DNA from: Frigoriglobus tundricola
GTDB lineage: Bacteria; Planctomycetota; Planctomycetia; Gemmatales; Gemmataceae
Direction: 5' to 3'
Length of the DNA stretch: 64,000 bases
Assembly (NCBI RefSeq): GCF_013128195.2
Contig: NZ_CP053452.2
Location: 248,001 to 312,000, forward strand
Shown here: positions 35,298-44,536 of the stretch, in pieces
Layout of the letters: each line of letters starts with the position of its first letter
How positions within the stretch are numbered: the stretch's first letter is position 1
Program-made: the position numbers and the translations under genes
Notes under the pieces: model-generated
Told to the model about the DNA's origin: nothing
The model's input: the letters and a program-made list of their open reading frames with translations, nothing else
The model's database searches: none

Positions 35298-35396
35298 AAA
35301 GTCGAACGTCGTCAAGTCACAAGCCGTACCGTCGAAGACCTGAGCCGTTGAAGTCTTCGACTTTACGACTTTCGACCTTCCGACTTTCGACTTATG
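35298..35396. repeat. Inverted repeat, AAAGTCGAAAGTCG family
   Basis: AAAGTCGAACGTCGTCAAGTC at about 35297 and CGACTTTACGACTTTCGACC at about 35357 form an imperfect inverted repeat between hisS and the M50 protease gene. The end at 35396 overlaps the TAA stop of the protease gene. It belongs with the repeat at 18218-18310. Confidence 0.7.
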
Positions 35397-36600
35397 AAGT
35401 GTTCCGCTTGCGGGCACTAACGCGGCGCATGAACTGGCGCTCCTCGTCGGTCAGTGACCCCGGCCCGGAGCGGCTGATCTTTTCGAGGAGCTGGTCCATC
35501 CGCTCCTCGTCCCGCAGCCGCTGCTCGGCCGCGCGGGCCGCCTTGCGGGCCTTGCGGGCCTGCCACCACCGCGTGAAGGCGCCCGGCCGCTTCGGCTGCG
35601 GGACCGGCTCGTCGTCCTTCTCCAGGCTCGTGTAGCCCGCGGAGAAGTCGTACCCGAACGGCCCCTCGTCCATCTCCAACTGCATCAGCTTCATCGACGC
35701 CGAGTACAGCATGAACAGCGCCAGGCCCAGGAACAGCGCCTCGTTCGCCGCGATCGAGACGATGAGGAAGATCACCGCCACCGCGAACCCGGTGTACGCA
35801 GCAACGACAACGCCACGCCGGTGGTCGGTTCGCGCCCAAACGACCGCTTGCAGTAATTGGCCGCCGTCGAGCGGGTACGCCGGGATCAAGTTGAACAGGA
35901 ACAGGATCCAGTTCAGCCAGAAGATCCGAAACGCCCACACCACCCAGAGCGGGGCCACGGCCCGCTCGTAGCCCATTTCGGCCAGGTACGCGTCGTACTC
36001 GGCGTCGGTGACCTTCGGCGTCGATTCCGTGTTGTGCCGCTTTCGGTAGTCCGCTTTTTTCTCGTCCAGTTCCCGGGACGTCGGCTCCTCGTTGGTTGTG
36101 GTGCCGATTTTGTACAGTTTCGCCGTGACCGAGCTGGTGAAGACGCGCCCGTCCTTGAACCGGGTCACCTCGGTCTTGTACGGGTCCGCGAGCGGGTTCA
36201 GGCTGGGGACGAAGCCCGCCGCCGAAATGCCGATCGCGCACACCAGACAGATGAGCAAGTTCACCGCCGGCCCGGCGGCGACCGTGACGAACAGCGCCCG
36301 CCACCGGTGCGGGATGTCCGTGAACGCCAGCCCGCCGAGCGGCCAGATGAGGATCTCGCTGGCCTCGCCGCCCACGTGCCGCGCGCCGAAGCAGTGCCCG
36401 AACTCGTGGAGCAGGACGCTCACGAACAGCACCACCACGGTGAGCAGGAAGATGTCCAGCCACCACACGTTCTGGTACTGCAACAGGGTGAGCTGGCGCA
36501 GGAACAGACCGATGGTGATGACGAAAAAGAAAATGTGAACCTTGACCTGGATGCCGAACGCCCGGAACACCGGGATCGACCAGCTCATCGGATCGCGCAT
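35392..36600 (-). CDS. Site-2-protease-type (M50) membrane metalloprotease
   Basis: The 402-residue product has the zinc-binding HEFGH motif within a membrane segment (VSVLLHEFGHCFGARHVGG) and the third ligand region NLIPAYPLDGGQLL later, both characteristic of M50 proteases of the SpoIVFB/S2P group. About six membrane segments are visible. An insert of about 75 residues (EPTSRELDEKKADYRKRHN) lies between the two motifs, and a basic, coiled C-terminal tail follows. It likely cuts membrane proteins such as anti-sigma factors. Start choice is between ATG 36600 and ATG 36588. Confidence 0.87.
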   Translation of the reverse strand: MRDPMSWSIPVFRAFGIQVKVHIFFFVITIGLFLRQLTLLQYQNVWWLDIFLLTVVVLFVSVLLHEFGHCFGARHVGGEASEILIWPLGGLAFTDIPHRWRALFVTVAAGPAVNLLICLVCAIGISAAGFVPSLNPLADPYKTEVTRFKDGRVFTSSVTAKLYKIGTTTNEEPTSRELDEKKADYRKRHNTESTPKVTDAEYDAYLAEMGYERAVAPLWVVWAFRIFWLNWILFLFNLIPAYPLDGGQLLQAVVWARTDHRRGVVVAAYTGFAVAVIFLIVSIAANEALFLGLALFMLYSASMKLMQLEMDEGPFGYDFSAGYTSLEKDDEPVPQPKRPGAFTRWWQARKARKAARAAEQRLRDEERMDQLLEKISRSGPGSLTDEERQFMRRVSARKRNTS

Positions 36601-36709
36601 CGGTCTGGCTCGCTCACACGCGCCGCAAACGGGTTGTCGGCGGACAACTGATAATCTACCATCGCGGGGGCGTCGTCGCAATTCCGCGGCCGATGAGAAG
36701 GAGGTCCCG

Positions 36710-37222
36710 ATGTCCGCTGAAGTCGTTCACGTCGGCCGGCGCATCCGCGTCGAGGTGGACACGCTGCACACGCCCGACGGGAAAACGATCCGCCGCGACG
36801 CGATCCGCCACCCCGGGGCCGTGGTCGTCCTCCCCGTCCTCGACGCCGACCACGTGGTCCTGCTCCGCAACTTCCGGTTCGTCGTCGGCGACACCCTCTG
36901 GGAGGTGCCGGCCGGTACCGTGGAGCCGAACGAGGGCCTCGAAGCCTGTGCGCGGCGGGAACTCCTCGAAGAAACCGGCTACACGGCAGCCAAGTGGCGG
37001 GGCATGGGCTTCATGTATGCATCGCCGGGGGTCATGGACGAAAAACTGCACCTGTTCATTGCGGAAGAGTTGACCCCGGGGACCGCACGACCCGAACCCG
37101 ACGAGCAACTCGAACCGGTTACGGTGCGACTGGACGACGCCGTGCGGATGTGCCTCGACGGCACGATCCGCGACGCAAAAACCATCACGTTGCTGCTGCT
37201 GTGGGAGCGGATGCGGCGGTGA
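36710..37222 (+). CDS. Nudix hydrolase, ADP-ribose pyrophosphatase-like
   Basis: The 170-residue product has a complete Nudix box at about 70-92: GTVEPNEGLEACARRELLEE followed by TGY. The preceding HPGAVVVLPVLDADHVVLL and following SPGVMDEKLHLFIAEEL match the ADP-ribose pyrophosphatase branch. It hydrolyses a nucleoside diphosphate linked to another moiety, probably ADP-ribose, in the cytosol with Mg2+. The start is secure: a perfect AAGGAGGT lies five bases before the ATG at 36710. Confidence 0.93.
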   Translation: MSAEVVHVGRRIRVEVDTLHTPDGKTIRRDAIRHPGAVVVLPVLDADHVVLLRNFRFVVGDTLWEVPAGTVEPNEGLEACARRELLEETGYTAAKWRGMGFMYASPGVMDEKLHLFIAEELTPGTARPEPDEQLEPVTVRLDDAVRMCLDGTIRDAKTITLLLLWERMRR

Positions 37223-37240
37223 GTGAGATCGAAGATGAAG

Positions 37241-37408
37241 GTTTCACCACAAAGACACTAAGATCGCACAAAGGAACACAATGAAGACAGAAGTCAGAGC
37301 TTCTAAGGCCAAAGACCCGCAAGTCTCCGGCAGTCTTCGAACTCTGCCTTCTCGGTCTTGTCTACTTTGTGGCCCTTTGTGCCAACTTGGTGCCTTTGTG
37401 GTGAGATC
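37241..37408. repeat. Inverted repeat, CACAAAG family
   Basis: GTTTCACCACAAAGACACTA at 37241 and TGGTGCCTTTGTGGTGAGAT at about 37388-37407 form the ends of an imperfect inverted repeat between two convergent genes (the Nudix gene and the next minus-strand gene). The right end is about 11 nt from the stop codon of the 37420 gene. It matches the repeat at 4326-4480. Confidence 0.7.
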
Positions 37409-37419
37409 CTTCGCTCGGA

Positions 37420-37905
37420 TCACTTCACTTCGGCTGTGCCCGCAGCCTTGCCGTTCTCGATGAACGCGACCTTCTTCACCTTGTCCTTCGGCGCGGTCAC
37501 GATCAGCGGGCTGGCGAACGTCGCGGTACCGGCCGGGCCGGTGGTCGCTTTGTACCGCACGTTGAGCGTGTCGCCGTCGAGCGTCACCGCTTCCACCTTG
37601 TAGGTCGTGATCGCGTTGCCGCGCTTCACGACGGCCGCGACGAGGTGCTTGTCGAACGTGTCGTTCGCGAGCAGAACCGCCTTCTTGCCGCCCATCAGCG
37701 GCGGCCGGGCGGCGAACACCTTGTCGAACGCGTCCTTGTCGGTCAGTGCCAGGAACGACGCGTCGCCCTTCAAGCCGGCGTTGTTCTTTTCGAAGTAGCC
37801 GTCGTACACGGTGTACTCGACCTTCTCCCCCTTCGCCTCATCGGCGGCGCGAGCCGAGAACGAGAGGGGGCTCAAACCCAGAGCGAGAAGCGCGAGCCGA
37901 ATCAT
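37420..37905 (-). CDS. Small secreted protein of unknown function
   Basis: The 161-residue product has a signal peptide (LALLALGLSPLSFSARAA) and a compact beta-rich mature part: VEYTVYDGYFEKNNAGLKGD, then FLALTDKDAFDKVFAARPPL and LVAAVVKRGNAITTYKVEAV. I do not recognise a named family, though similar small exported proteins occur in planctomycetes. It shows normal codon use and good GC3. It is convergent with the Nudix gene and upstream of nothing obvious. Confidence 0.7.
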   Translation of the reverse strand: MIRLALLALGLSPLSFSARAADEAKGEKVEYTVYDGYFEKNNAGLKGDASFLALTDKDAFDKVFAARPPLMGGKKAVLLANDTFDKHLVAAVVKRGNAITTYKVEAVTLDGDTLNVRYKATTGPAGTATFASPLIVTAPKDKVKKVAFIENGKAAGTAEVK

Positions 37906-37995
37906 GGGGCACCTCGGGCGGTCTGCGATGCGGAGGGCGTGAAGGGGCGCCCCCGCACCAATTCACAAGCGATAACGAATCGACACGACGGCGCA

Positions 37996-39258
37996 TCAGT
38001 TCGGAAGCGGGTTGGGCGCCTGGAAGGTCTCGGGCGGCTCGGCCTTCGACACCACGACCACGCCCTGATCGGTAACGGTGAAGCCGCGGCGGCGGTCGAA
38101 CTCGGAGTCGTACCCGAGGACCGTGTACGGCGGCAGCCGCACGTCCTTGTCGATGATCGCCCGGCGGACGCGGCAGTACCGCCCCACGTCCACGCCGTCC
38201 AGGAGGATCGAGTCCTCCACCACGGCGTAGCTGTTCACCCGCACGCGGGGCGACAGGATGCTCCGCCGCACCTGGCCGCCGGACACGATGCTGCCGGAGC
38301 ACACGATGCTGTCGAGCGCCTCGCCGCGGCGCGCGTGGCCGATGACCCCCTCGCCGGTGAACACGAACTTCGGCGGCGGCAGCTGGGGCTGGAGGGTGCG
38401 GATGGGCCAGGAGGCGTCGTACATGTTCAGCACCGGCTCCACCGCCACCAGGTCCATGTTCGCCTGGTAGTACGCGTCGAGGGTGCCCACGTCCCGCCAG
38501 TACGGCACCGCCTTCCGGTTCTCGTCCCGGAACCGGTGGGCGTACACCTTCATCCCGGCCTCGATCATGCCCGGAATGACGTTCTTGCCGAAGTCGTGCT
38601 CGCTGCCGGTCCGGGCCGCGTCCTGGCACAGCAGCTCGAACAGGAGCCGGGTGCTGAACACGTAAATGCCCATCGACCCGAGCGCGTGGTGGGCGTCGCC
38701 CGGCATGGGATCGGCGGTTTTGGGCTTCTCCAGGAAGTGGTGGACGCGGTCGTCGGCCGCCGTCTGCATGATGCCGAAGTGCCGCACGTCGGCCAGGGGG
38801 ACCGGGATGCAGCCGATGGTCACGTCCGCCCCGCGGTCCCGGTGGGCGCGGATCATGTGGCCGTAGTCCATCTTGTAAATGTGGTCACCGGCCAGGATCA
38901 GCAGGTACTCGGCCCGCTCCCGTTCGATCGAGTAGATGTTCTGGTAGATGGCGTCGGCCGTGCCCTTGTACCACGTCTCGTCGATCCGCTGCTGCGGCGG
39001 CAACAGTTCGACCGACTCGCCGAGTTCGGTGCTGAGGAAGTTCCAGCCCAGGCGGATGTGCCGGTCCAGGCTGCGGGACTTGAACTGGGTGAGCACCAGG
39101 ACCCGGCGCAAGCCGCTGTTCAGACAGTTCGACAGGGTGAAGTCGATGATGCGGTACAGGCCGCCGAACGGCACGGCCGGTTTCGCCCGGTCGCGGGTGA
39201 GAGGTTCCAGGCGGGTGCCCTTCCCGCCGGCCAGAATCACAGTAACCACGCCGCGCAT
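37996..39258 (-). CDS. glgC: Glucose-1-phosphate adenylyltransferase
   Basis: The 420-residue product has the ADP-glucose pyrophosphorylase landmarks: AGGKGTRLEPLTRDRAKPAV at the N-terminus, the substrate loop WYKGTADAIYQN, GDHIYKMDYGHMI, the glucose-phosphate-binding FLEKPK, and a C-terminal left-handed beta-helix (hexapeptide-like SIVCSGSIVSGGQV). It makes ADP-glucose for glycogen synthesis and is usually allosterically controlled by sugar phosphates. No other glg gene is in the window. Confidence 0.95.
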   Translation of the reverse strand: MRGVVTVILAGGKGTRLEPLTRDRAKPAVPFGGLYRIIDFTLSNCLNSGLRRVLVLTQFKSRSLDRHIRLGWNFLSTELGESVELLPPQQRIDETWYKGTADAIYQNIYSIERERAEYLLILAGDHIYKMDYGHMIRAHRDRGADVTIGCIPVPLADVRHFGIMQTAADDRVHHFLEKPKTADPMPGDAHHALGSMGIYVFSTRLLFELLCQDAARTGSEHDFGKNVIPGMIEAGMKVYAHRFRDENRKAVPYWRDVGTLDAYYQANMDLVAVEPVLNMYDASWPIRTLQPQLPPPKFVFTGEGVIGHARRGEALDSIVCSGSIVSGGQVRRSILSPRVRVNSYAVVEDSILLDGVDVGRYCRVRRAIIDKDVRLPPYTVLGYDSEFDRRRGFTVTDQGVVVVSKAEPPETFQAPNPLPN

Positions 39259-39405
39259 AACGCCCCCGCGAATCGCCCGTCACGCCATTCTGCGGTCCGG
39301 AGCGCGCGGGGGAAAGGGCCGGGGCACAGAATGCGGAACATCGGCGGACCGGAACCGGGGGGAGGACCGACTTTAACCGCGTCGGGGTGCGGACCCCACT
39401 CCGCG

Positions 39406-39978
39406 TCACGCGCGGCGCACGCGGCCGGCGTATTTGGCGGTCCGCGGGTCGATCACCACGACGTCCCCGGCACACACGAATTGTGGCACGGTCACCCGCA
39501 GTCCCGTTTCCAGGAGCGCGGGTTTGGTCACGACCGAAGCGGTGCCCCCGCGAACGACCGGTTCCGTCTCCCGCACCGTCAGCTCCACCGTCGCGGCGAG
39601 TTCCAGCGCGACCGGGCGGTCGTTAAAGACGATCAGTTCGGCCGCCGCGTTCTCTTTCAGGAAGTTCGCACCGGCGGCCACAAACGGTGCCGGCAACTCG
39701 TGTTGGTCGAACGATTCCTCGTCCATGAACACGAAGTGGTCCCCGGTGCGGTAGATGAACCGGACCGAACGGGTTTCGAGAACCGCCTCTTCGACACGGT
39801 CCTCGGGGTGAACCCGGTGATCGGTCACCGCGCCGGTGCGCCGGCTCTTCAACCAGATGCGGAGCTTCGACGGGAGGGTGCCCGGGGTGCGCAGTTCGTG
39901 ATCGACGACGGAGTACAACTGCCCGTCGCGGACGACGTGCGCGCCGCGGCGCAGGTCGGAATAGGGGATCGACGCCAT
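39406..39978 (-). CDS. Elongation factor P-like protein, non-lysine loop
   Basis: The 190-residue product has all three EF-P domains: the KOW-like N-terminal domain (PYSDLRRGAHVVRDGQLYSV), the middle OB domain (ETRSVRFIYRTGDHFVFMDE) and the C-terminal OB domain (PALLETGLRVTVPQFVCAGD). At the tip of domain I, where E. coli EF-P has modified Lys34, this protein has Thr34 (PGTLPSK). It may be a second, non-canonical EF-P or use another residue (Lys38 nearby). The start at 39978 follows AAGGAGG. It is divergently placed from nothing; the next upstream gene is GNAT on the same strand. Confidence 0.85.
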   Translation of the reverse strand: MASIPYSDLRRGAHVVRDGQLYSVVDHELRTPGTLPSKLRIWLKSRRTGAVTDHRVHPEDRVEEAVLETRSVRFIYRTGDHFVFMDEESFDQHELPAPFVAAGANFLKENAAAELIVFNDRPVALELAATVELTVRETEPVVRGGTASVVTKPALLETGLRVTVPQFVCAGDVVVIDPRTAKYAGRVRRA

Positions 39979-40227
39979 CGCGGCGCCCTCCTTCTCGGGT
40001 GCGGAATACGGCCACGCCACCGCGGTCGCGGGCCCTTTGGAGCAGCGTTGTCGCCCGCACATTCGGGCACCACAACCGCCCCAAAGCGGTCCGCGGAACT
40101 ACGGCGGCACGGGCCGCATTCCGATCCCAGGAAACGAAGGGCGCGACATGAGAGGCCCCGGACCCGCTACGAAAAAACGTGCACCGCAGCAGATTAAGGG
40201 ACAGGGCAAGTGCGCGACGGGTTCGCG

Positions 40228-40683
40228 CTACCGTCCGGCGGTGAGGCCCTTCTCGAACAGGATGAGGTTGTCGCCGCGGTCGGCGTCCCAGCGCAGGCCG
40301 ATGATGTCGTAGCCGAGTTCGATGGCGAGGTGGAGCATCGGGCGGTGGGTGTTGTGGCACTCCAGGCGGATCGTCTCGTACTCGTGCTGCGCGGCCCAGC
40401 CCTGCGCCGCTTCCATGAGTTGCGACCCGATCCCCATGCGCCGGGCGTCCGGGAGGACGCCGTAGAACCACGCGAAGAACGTGTCCGGCTTCAGCTCGAA
40501 GCCCAGGAAGAAGCCGGCCGGCCGGTCCTTCACCCGCGCGACGAGTTGGAGGACGTTGTGGCGGCCCTGGTACCGGCGGCGGAACGACTCGATCGTCTTC
40601 GCCGGCCGGAAGATCTGGTTGTACATCTCGACGATGTGCGGGAGCTCGTTCGCACCCACCACGTCGATGATCGCGTCCGCCAT
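40228..40683 (-). CDS. GNAT N-acetyltransferase
   Basis: The 151-residue product has the GNAT core with acetyl-CoA-binding motif A as GVLPDARRMGIGSQLMEAAQ (Q/RxxGxG/A variant RRMGIG) and the following helix. The N-terminal part (IVEMYNQIFRPAKTIESFRR) would form the acceptor site. It is a single-domain cytosolic enzyme; the acceptor is unknown. The start is ATG at 40683. The next gene upstream on the same strand is the acidic poly-Arg protein. Confidence 0.88.
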   Translation of the reverse strand: MADAIIDVVGANELPHIVEMYNQIFRPAKTIESFRRRYQGRHNVLQLVARVKDRPAGFFLGFELKPDTFFAWFYGVLPDARRMGIGSQLMEAAQGWAAQHEYETIRLECHNTHRPMLHLAIELGYDIIGLRWDADRGDNLILFEKGLTAGR

Positions 40684-40748
40684 AGCGCACCGGAATGTCG
40701 AGGTTCGCGACCCGGCCCGGATCGCGAACCGTGTGGGGTGGGTCGCGT

Positions 40749-41324
40749 TCAACCGGGCCGGTACAGCCCGGTCACGATCTCGTCCCAGGAGGGGACGTTC
40801 CAGTGGGCGATGAGTTCGCGGAGCACTTCGCTCGCGGTGTCTTCCTCGGCCGACAGCGGCGCCGGTTCGGTGTCCAGATCGTCGGCCGGGGCGTCGTAGT
40901 CGTCCGCCTCGGCGACCGGCTCCTCTTCGGGCTCCGCAGCGACTTCGGGTTCACCTTCGCCGGCTTCGTCGGCCTCGGCCGGCGCGGTGGCCGTTGCGCC
41001 CTCGGCCGGGGCCCCGGCCTTGCGGCGGCGGCGGCGGCGGCGGCGGCGCTTGCGACCGGTGCCGGGCTGCTCGCCCTCGCCCGACGGTTCGCCGGTGTCG
41101 CCCGCGCCCTCGTCGGCGTCGTCGAAGTCCTCGTCCGCGGCGGCTTCGGCATCGCCCTCCGCGGCAGCGGCGTCTTCGGCGCGGGGGTCGCCGTGGTGCG
41201 GTTCGACGGCCTCGACGAGGTCGTCGCGCATCGCCTCGACCGGTTCGGGAACGGGCGGCTTGTCGCGGGCGAGTTCGCGGGCGAGTTCCGCCCAATCGTC
41301 TTCGTGATCGAGAGGGTCAGTCAT
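40749..41324 (-). CDS. Acidic disordered protein with a poly-arginine block
   Basis: The 191-residue product is mostly Asp/Glu/Ala-rich and predicted disordered. A sharp basic block KRRRRRRRRRRK lies at about 92-103. The C-terminal 27 residues (SEVLRELIAHWNVPSWDEIV) look folded and are probably the conserved part. Such charge patterns suggest RNA, ribosome or DNA binding. I recognise no named family. Codon use is normal and the frame is long, so I judge it real. Confidence 0.65.
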   Translation of the reverse strand: MTDPLDHEDDWAELARELARDKPPVPEPVEAMRDDLVEAVEPHHGDPRAEDAAAAEGDAEAAADEDFDDADEGAGDTGEPSGEGEQPGTGRKRRRRRRRRRKAGAPAEGATATAPAEADEAGEGEPEVAAEPEEEPVAEADDYDAPADDLDTEPAPLSAEEDTASEVLRELIAHWNVPSWDEIVTGLYRPG

Positions 41325-41411
41325 TGCGGGATCAATTTTCGTTGGGCCGTGGGACCGCCCGGCACGGTGGCGCGTTCACGGTCGAGAGAGGCGAACCGTG
41401 GTAACGGCATC

Positions 41412-41732
41412 TTATCGCGCCGCGGTCGCGCCGGACACGCCAGCCGGCAGCGCCCACGCCCGCGCCGGCCGCGCCAGGCTGACCTCGATTACCCGGTCGG
41501 CGGGTTCGGCGCCGTAGCCGCCCGCGAGCGCCTCGCTCACGTCGCCCTCGGGCAACTCGTCGCGCGGCACGAGGAACACGTCGTCGCCCCAACCGGCACT
41601 CGTACCGATGTGCGCCGCCAGCGTGTCCCAGGAATCGACCGGGAGCGGGAGACCGGGCAGCAACTTGCCGAACAGGTCGCTCACCGCCTGCTCCAGACAC
41701 GCCCGTGGCGGCAAAACGTAGAAGGTGGCCAT
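41412..41732 (-). CDS. Small protein of unknown function
   Basis: The 106-residue product begins MATFYVLPPRACLEQAVSDL and contains DSWDTLAAHIGTSAGWGDDV and VFLVPRDELPEGD. It has no signal peptide or membrane segment. I do not recognise the family. GC3 and the balanced composition support coding. It lies between the argA-type gene and the poly-Arg protein gene on the same strand. Confidence 0.6.
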   Translation of the reverse strand: MATFYVLPPRACLEQAVSDLFGKLLPGLPLPVDSWDTLAAHIGTSAGWGDDVFLVPRDELPEGDVSEALAGGYGAEPADRVIEVSLARPARAWALPAGVSGATAAR

Positions 41733-41886
41733 GCCGATCCCCCCGTAAGAGTGACGAACCGGGGTATCGACACAACTTGCGGATCGTGCGGAAACGAAGT
41801 GCCCTCGCGATTGTAGGGACTATAGGGGCAGGGCGGTACAACCGGCACAGTTTGCCAGAAACCGTCCCGATACCGATCTTAACAGA

Positions 41887-43173
41887 TTACGTCATCGACT
41901 TGATAAGCACCTGTGAGCGGCGCCCGTGCTGGTCGTACTTCTCGCGGCGGGGCGGCGGGAGGTCGTCCGGGCTGCCGAGCTTGTACCCGCCCTTCTGGAC
42001 GAAGTAGTTGATCGCCTGCGTCGAGAGACAGAACAGCTTCGCGATCCCGCGCCGCCGGGCGACCTCCTCCGAAAAGTGGATCAACTTCGCCCCGATCCCC
42101 TGGTTCTCGTACCGCGCGTCGACGAACACGCTCGCCAGTTCGGCCATGTTCTGTTCGGGGTACATGTGCAGGGCGGCGCACGCCACCGCGTTGCGGTCCA
42201 CCTCGAACACGAAGTAATCGCCGATGATCTTTTCCAGTTCGGCGCGGGTCCGCTTCACCAGCTCGTCGTTCTGCACGCCCTGCTGGATCAGGCTGTACAC
42301 GGCCCGGACGTCCTTCTTCTGCGCGGCGCGGATGGCCTGGTACTCGTTGGCGTAGACGAGCGTGCCGATGCCCTCGTTGGAAAACACCTCGCCGAGGAGC
42401 CCCTCCTGCTCCCGGCCGTCGATGATGTGGATGCGCTCGACGCCCTCTTTCCCGGCCCGGATCGCGTGCGTGAGCTTGGTCACCGCCTCGGGGCTCATCT
42501 CGCTCCGCTGCTTTTTCAGGAAGTTGTCGGCCTCCTGCACGGTCATCTGCCGCACCACGCCCTTCGCGTCCCGGACCCCGCCCTCGGTGTTCAGGTACAC
42601 GAGCTTCACCGCCCGCAGCGCCTTCGCCACCTCCACCGCGACCGCGTCGGAGTTGAGCCGGTACGACGCCCCGGCCCCGTCGATCCCCACGGGCGGGATC
42701 ACCGGCACGATGTCGTTTTCGAGGAGCGTCTGGAGCAGCGGCACGTCCACGCGCTCGACCTTGCCGGTGAACAACTGGTCCACGCCGCCGAGGATGCCCG
42801 CCGGGTGCGCGACCACCGCGTTCGGGCACGCGGCCCGCAGGTCGTTGGCCGACAGCCCCTCCAGGATCTCGTGCGTCACGCGGTTGGCCGCGGTGATGGC
42901 GACGTTCAGCGTCTCGCGGTCCGTGATGCCCGTGCCCACCAGGTCCGACGGCGTGATGTGGATGAGCTGCGCGTACCGCTTGATCTGGTGCGCCGCGCCG
43001 TGAACGAGCGCGACGCGGATGCTCAGGCTCCGCAGGAGCGCGATGTCGAGCAGCAGGTTGGGAAAGTTGTCGTCCTCGACGACCGCGCCGTCCACGGCGA
43101 TGACAAACACCCGATCGCGGAACCGGGGGACGTACCGCAGGATCTCGCGAAAGTGGGTCAGGCGCTCGTTCAT
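41887..43173 (-). CDS. argA: Amino-acid N-acetyltransferase (N-acetylglutamate synthase, ArgA type)
   Basis: The 428-residue product joins an amino-acid-kinase-like domain (about 1-275: FRDRVFVIAVDGAVVEDDNF, VALVHGAAHQIKRYA, VIPPVGIDGAGASYRLNSD) to a GNAT domain (about 285-428) with the CoA-binding ARYENQGIGAKLIHF. This is the bifunctional-looking architecture of ArgA-type enzymes, where the kinase-like domain binds arginine for feedback inhibition. It catalyses the first step of arginine synthesis. No other arg gene is nearby. Confidence 0.92.
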   Translation of the reverse strand: MNERLTHFREILRYVPRFRDRVFVIAVDGAVVEDDNFPNLLLDIALLRSLSIRVALVHGAAHQIKRYAQLIHITPSDLVGTGITDRETLNVAITAANRVTHEILEGLSANDLRAACPNAVVAHPAGILGGVDQLFTGKVERVDVPLLQTLLENDIVPVIPPVGIDGAGASYRLNSDAVAVEVAKALRAVKLVYLNTEGGVRDAKGVVRQMTVQEADNFLKKQRSEMSPEAVTKLTHAIRAGKEGVERIHIIDGREQEGLLGEVFSNEGIGTLVYANEYQAIRAAQKKDVRAVYSLIQQGVQNDELVKRTRAELEKIIGDYFVFEVDRNAVACAALHMYPEQNMAELASVFVDARYENQGIGAKLIHFSEEVARRRGIAKLFCLSTQAINYFVQKGGYKLGSPDDLPPPRREKYDQHGRRSQVLIKSMT

Positions 43174-43357
43174 CTGCTGGGTGTTCGGGGTTTCGTGTGG
43201 GGTGGTTCGGTACGGATCGCGCGTCGACGGCCGATGGTTTGCCTATGTAATCCCGATCCGGACGACGGGCCGTGTTCGTCTAGAATAGCACGAGCGCCAC
43301 GGGCGGCGACTCCCCGCCGGCGAGACACGAAACACAAAACTCGAAGCACCACTCCCC

Positions 43358-44428
43358 ATGCCAGAAAACGTCATCATCATCGGTTCCGGTCCGGCCGCGT
43401 GGACGGCGGCCATTTACGCGGCCCGCGCGAACCTGAACCCGCTCGTGTTCGAGGGCAACCCGGACGACGAGCGGAACCGCCAGAACGGCACCATGCCCCT
43501 CGGCCAGCTCGCCCTCACCACGGAGGTCGAGAACTTCCCCTCGTGGCCGTCCGGCGACACCCGCCAGTACCTCAAGACCGCGCTCAAAGCGGACGACCCG
43601 GACTTCCCGTATTGGGTGTCCGCGAACAAGGATCAGCCGACGCACGGCATCAACGGCCCGGAACTGATGGCGCTGATGCGCCAGCAGGCGAAGAACTTCG
43701 ACACCCGGGTCGAGTCAAAGGACGTGGTGAAGGTGGACCTGAAGCAGCGGCCGTTCACGCTCACGCTGCACGACGGGAAGACGGTCCAGACGCACACCCT
43801 CATCATCGCCACCGGCGCGCGGGCCAACTACCTCGGCCTGCCCAGCGAGGACAAGTTCAAGAACAAGGGCGTCTCCGCGTGCGCGGTGTGCGACGGCGCG
43901 CTGCCGCGGTTCCGGAACCAGCCGATCGTGGTGGTCGGCGGCGGCGACACCGCGGTGGAGGAGGCGGGCTATCTGACCAAGTTCGCGAGCCGCGTGTCGC
44001 TGCTCGTGCGCCGCGACGTGCTCCGCGCGAGTAAGATCATGGCGGAGCGGGCCACATCGAACCCGAAGATCGACATGAAATGGCACACGGAAGTGGACGA
44101 GGTACTCGGAGAGGACAAGAAGGGCGTGACCGCGGTGCGCGTGAAGAACAACAAGACCGGGGCGAAGGAAGAGCTGCCCGCGGCCGGGCTGTTCCTCGCG
44201 ATCGGCCACACTCCGAACGTCGCCTTCCTCGACGGCCAGGTGGAGCTGACCCCCACCGGTTACATCAAGTGGACGACCCTGGCCCGCACGTACACGAGCG
44301 TGGACGGTGTGTTCGCCGCGGGTGACGTGGCCGACGATTACTACCGCCAGGCCATCAGCGCATCCGGCACGGGGTGCATGGCCGCCCTGGACGCCGAACG
44401 CTACTTGGGGCACCACGGGCTAATTTGA
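43358..44428 (+). CDS. trxB: Thioredoxin-disulfide reductase
   Basis: The 356-residue product has FAD-binding [16 protein letters not shown] at about 8-23, the redox-active CAVC at about 173-176, NADPH-binding [12 protein letters not shown] at about 189-200, and the second FAD motif [16 protein letters not shown]. These are the defining features of low-Mr thioredoxin reductase, which uses NADPH to reduce thioredoxin. It is slightly longer than the 310-320 usual because of an insert after the first FAD motif ([12 protein letters not shown], then [20 protein letters not shown]). It is divergent from argA. No thioredoxin gene is nearby. Confidence 0.93.
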   Translation: MPENVIIIGSGPAAWTAAIYAARANLNPLVFEGNPDDERNRQNGTMPLGQLALTTEVENFPSWPSGDTRQYLKTALKADDPDFPYWVSANKDQPTHGINGPELMALMRQQAKNFDTRVESKDVVKVDLKQRPFTLTLHDGKTVQTHTLIIATGARANYLGLPSEDKFKNKGVSACAVCDGALPRFRNQPIVVVGGGDTAVEEAGYLTKFASRVSLLVRRDVLRASKIMAERATSNPKIDMKWHTEVDEVLGEDKKGVTAVRVKNNKTGAKEELPAAGLFLAIGHTPNVAFLDGQVELTPTGYIKWTTLARTYTSVDGVFAAGDVADDYYRQAISASGTGCMAALDAERYLGHHGLI

Positions 44429-44472
44429 TTCACCGGATCGCCGCCATTGGTGGCAGCGGCATAGAATTGCGC

Positions 44473-44536
44473 AAAAAAAGACCGACCGCGAAATTACCAC
44501 ACTGTCGCCCATTCAGTGTGATAACCGCGGCCGGTC
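44473..44536 (-). terminator. Intrinsic terminator, minus strand
   Basis: Read on the minus strand, a long stem with two small internal loops (GACCGGCCGCG and TTA.CACACTG pairing with their complements, loop 9 nt) is followed by TTTTTTT. It lies about 420 nt beyond the last gene of the DAB operon and 45 nt beyond the convergent trxB stop, and should end leftward transcription. Confidence 0.75.

Noticed and set aside
37645-40197. 850-residue plus-strand open frame
   Set aside because: It is antisense to three genes (small secreted protein, glgC and EF-P-like) and shows no domain.
41926-44034. 702-residue plus-strand open frame
   Set aside because: It is antisense to argA and out of frame with trxB, so it is a shadow.
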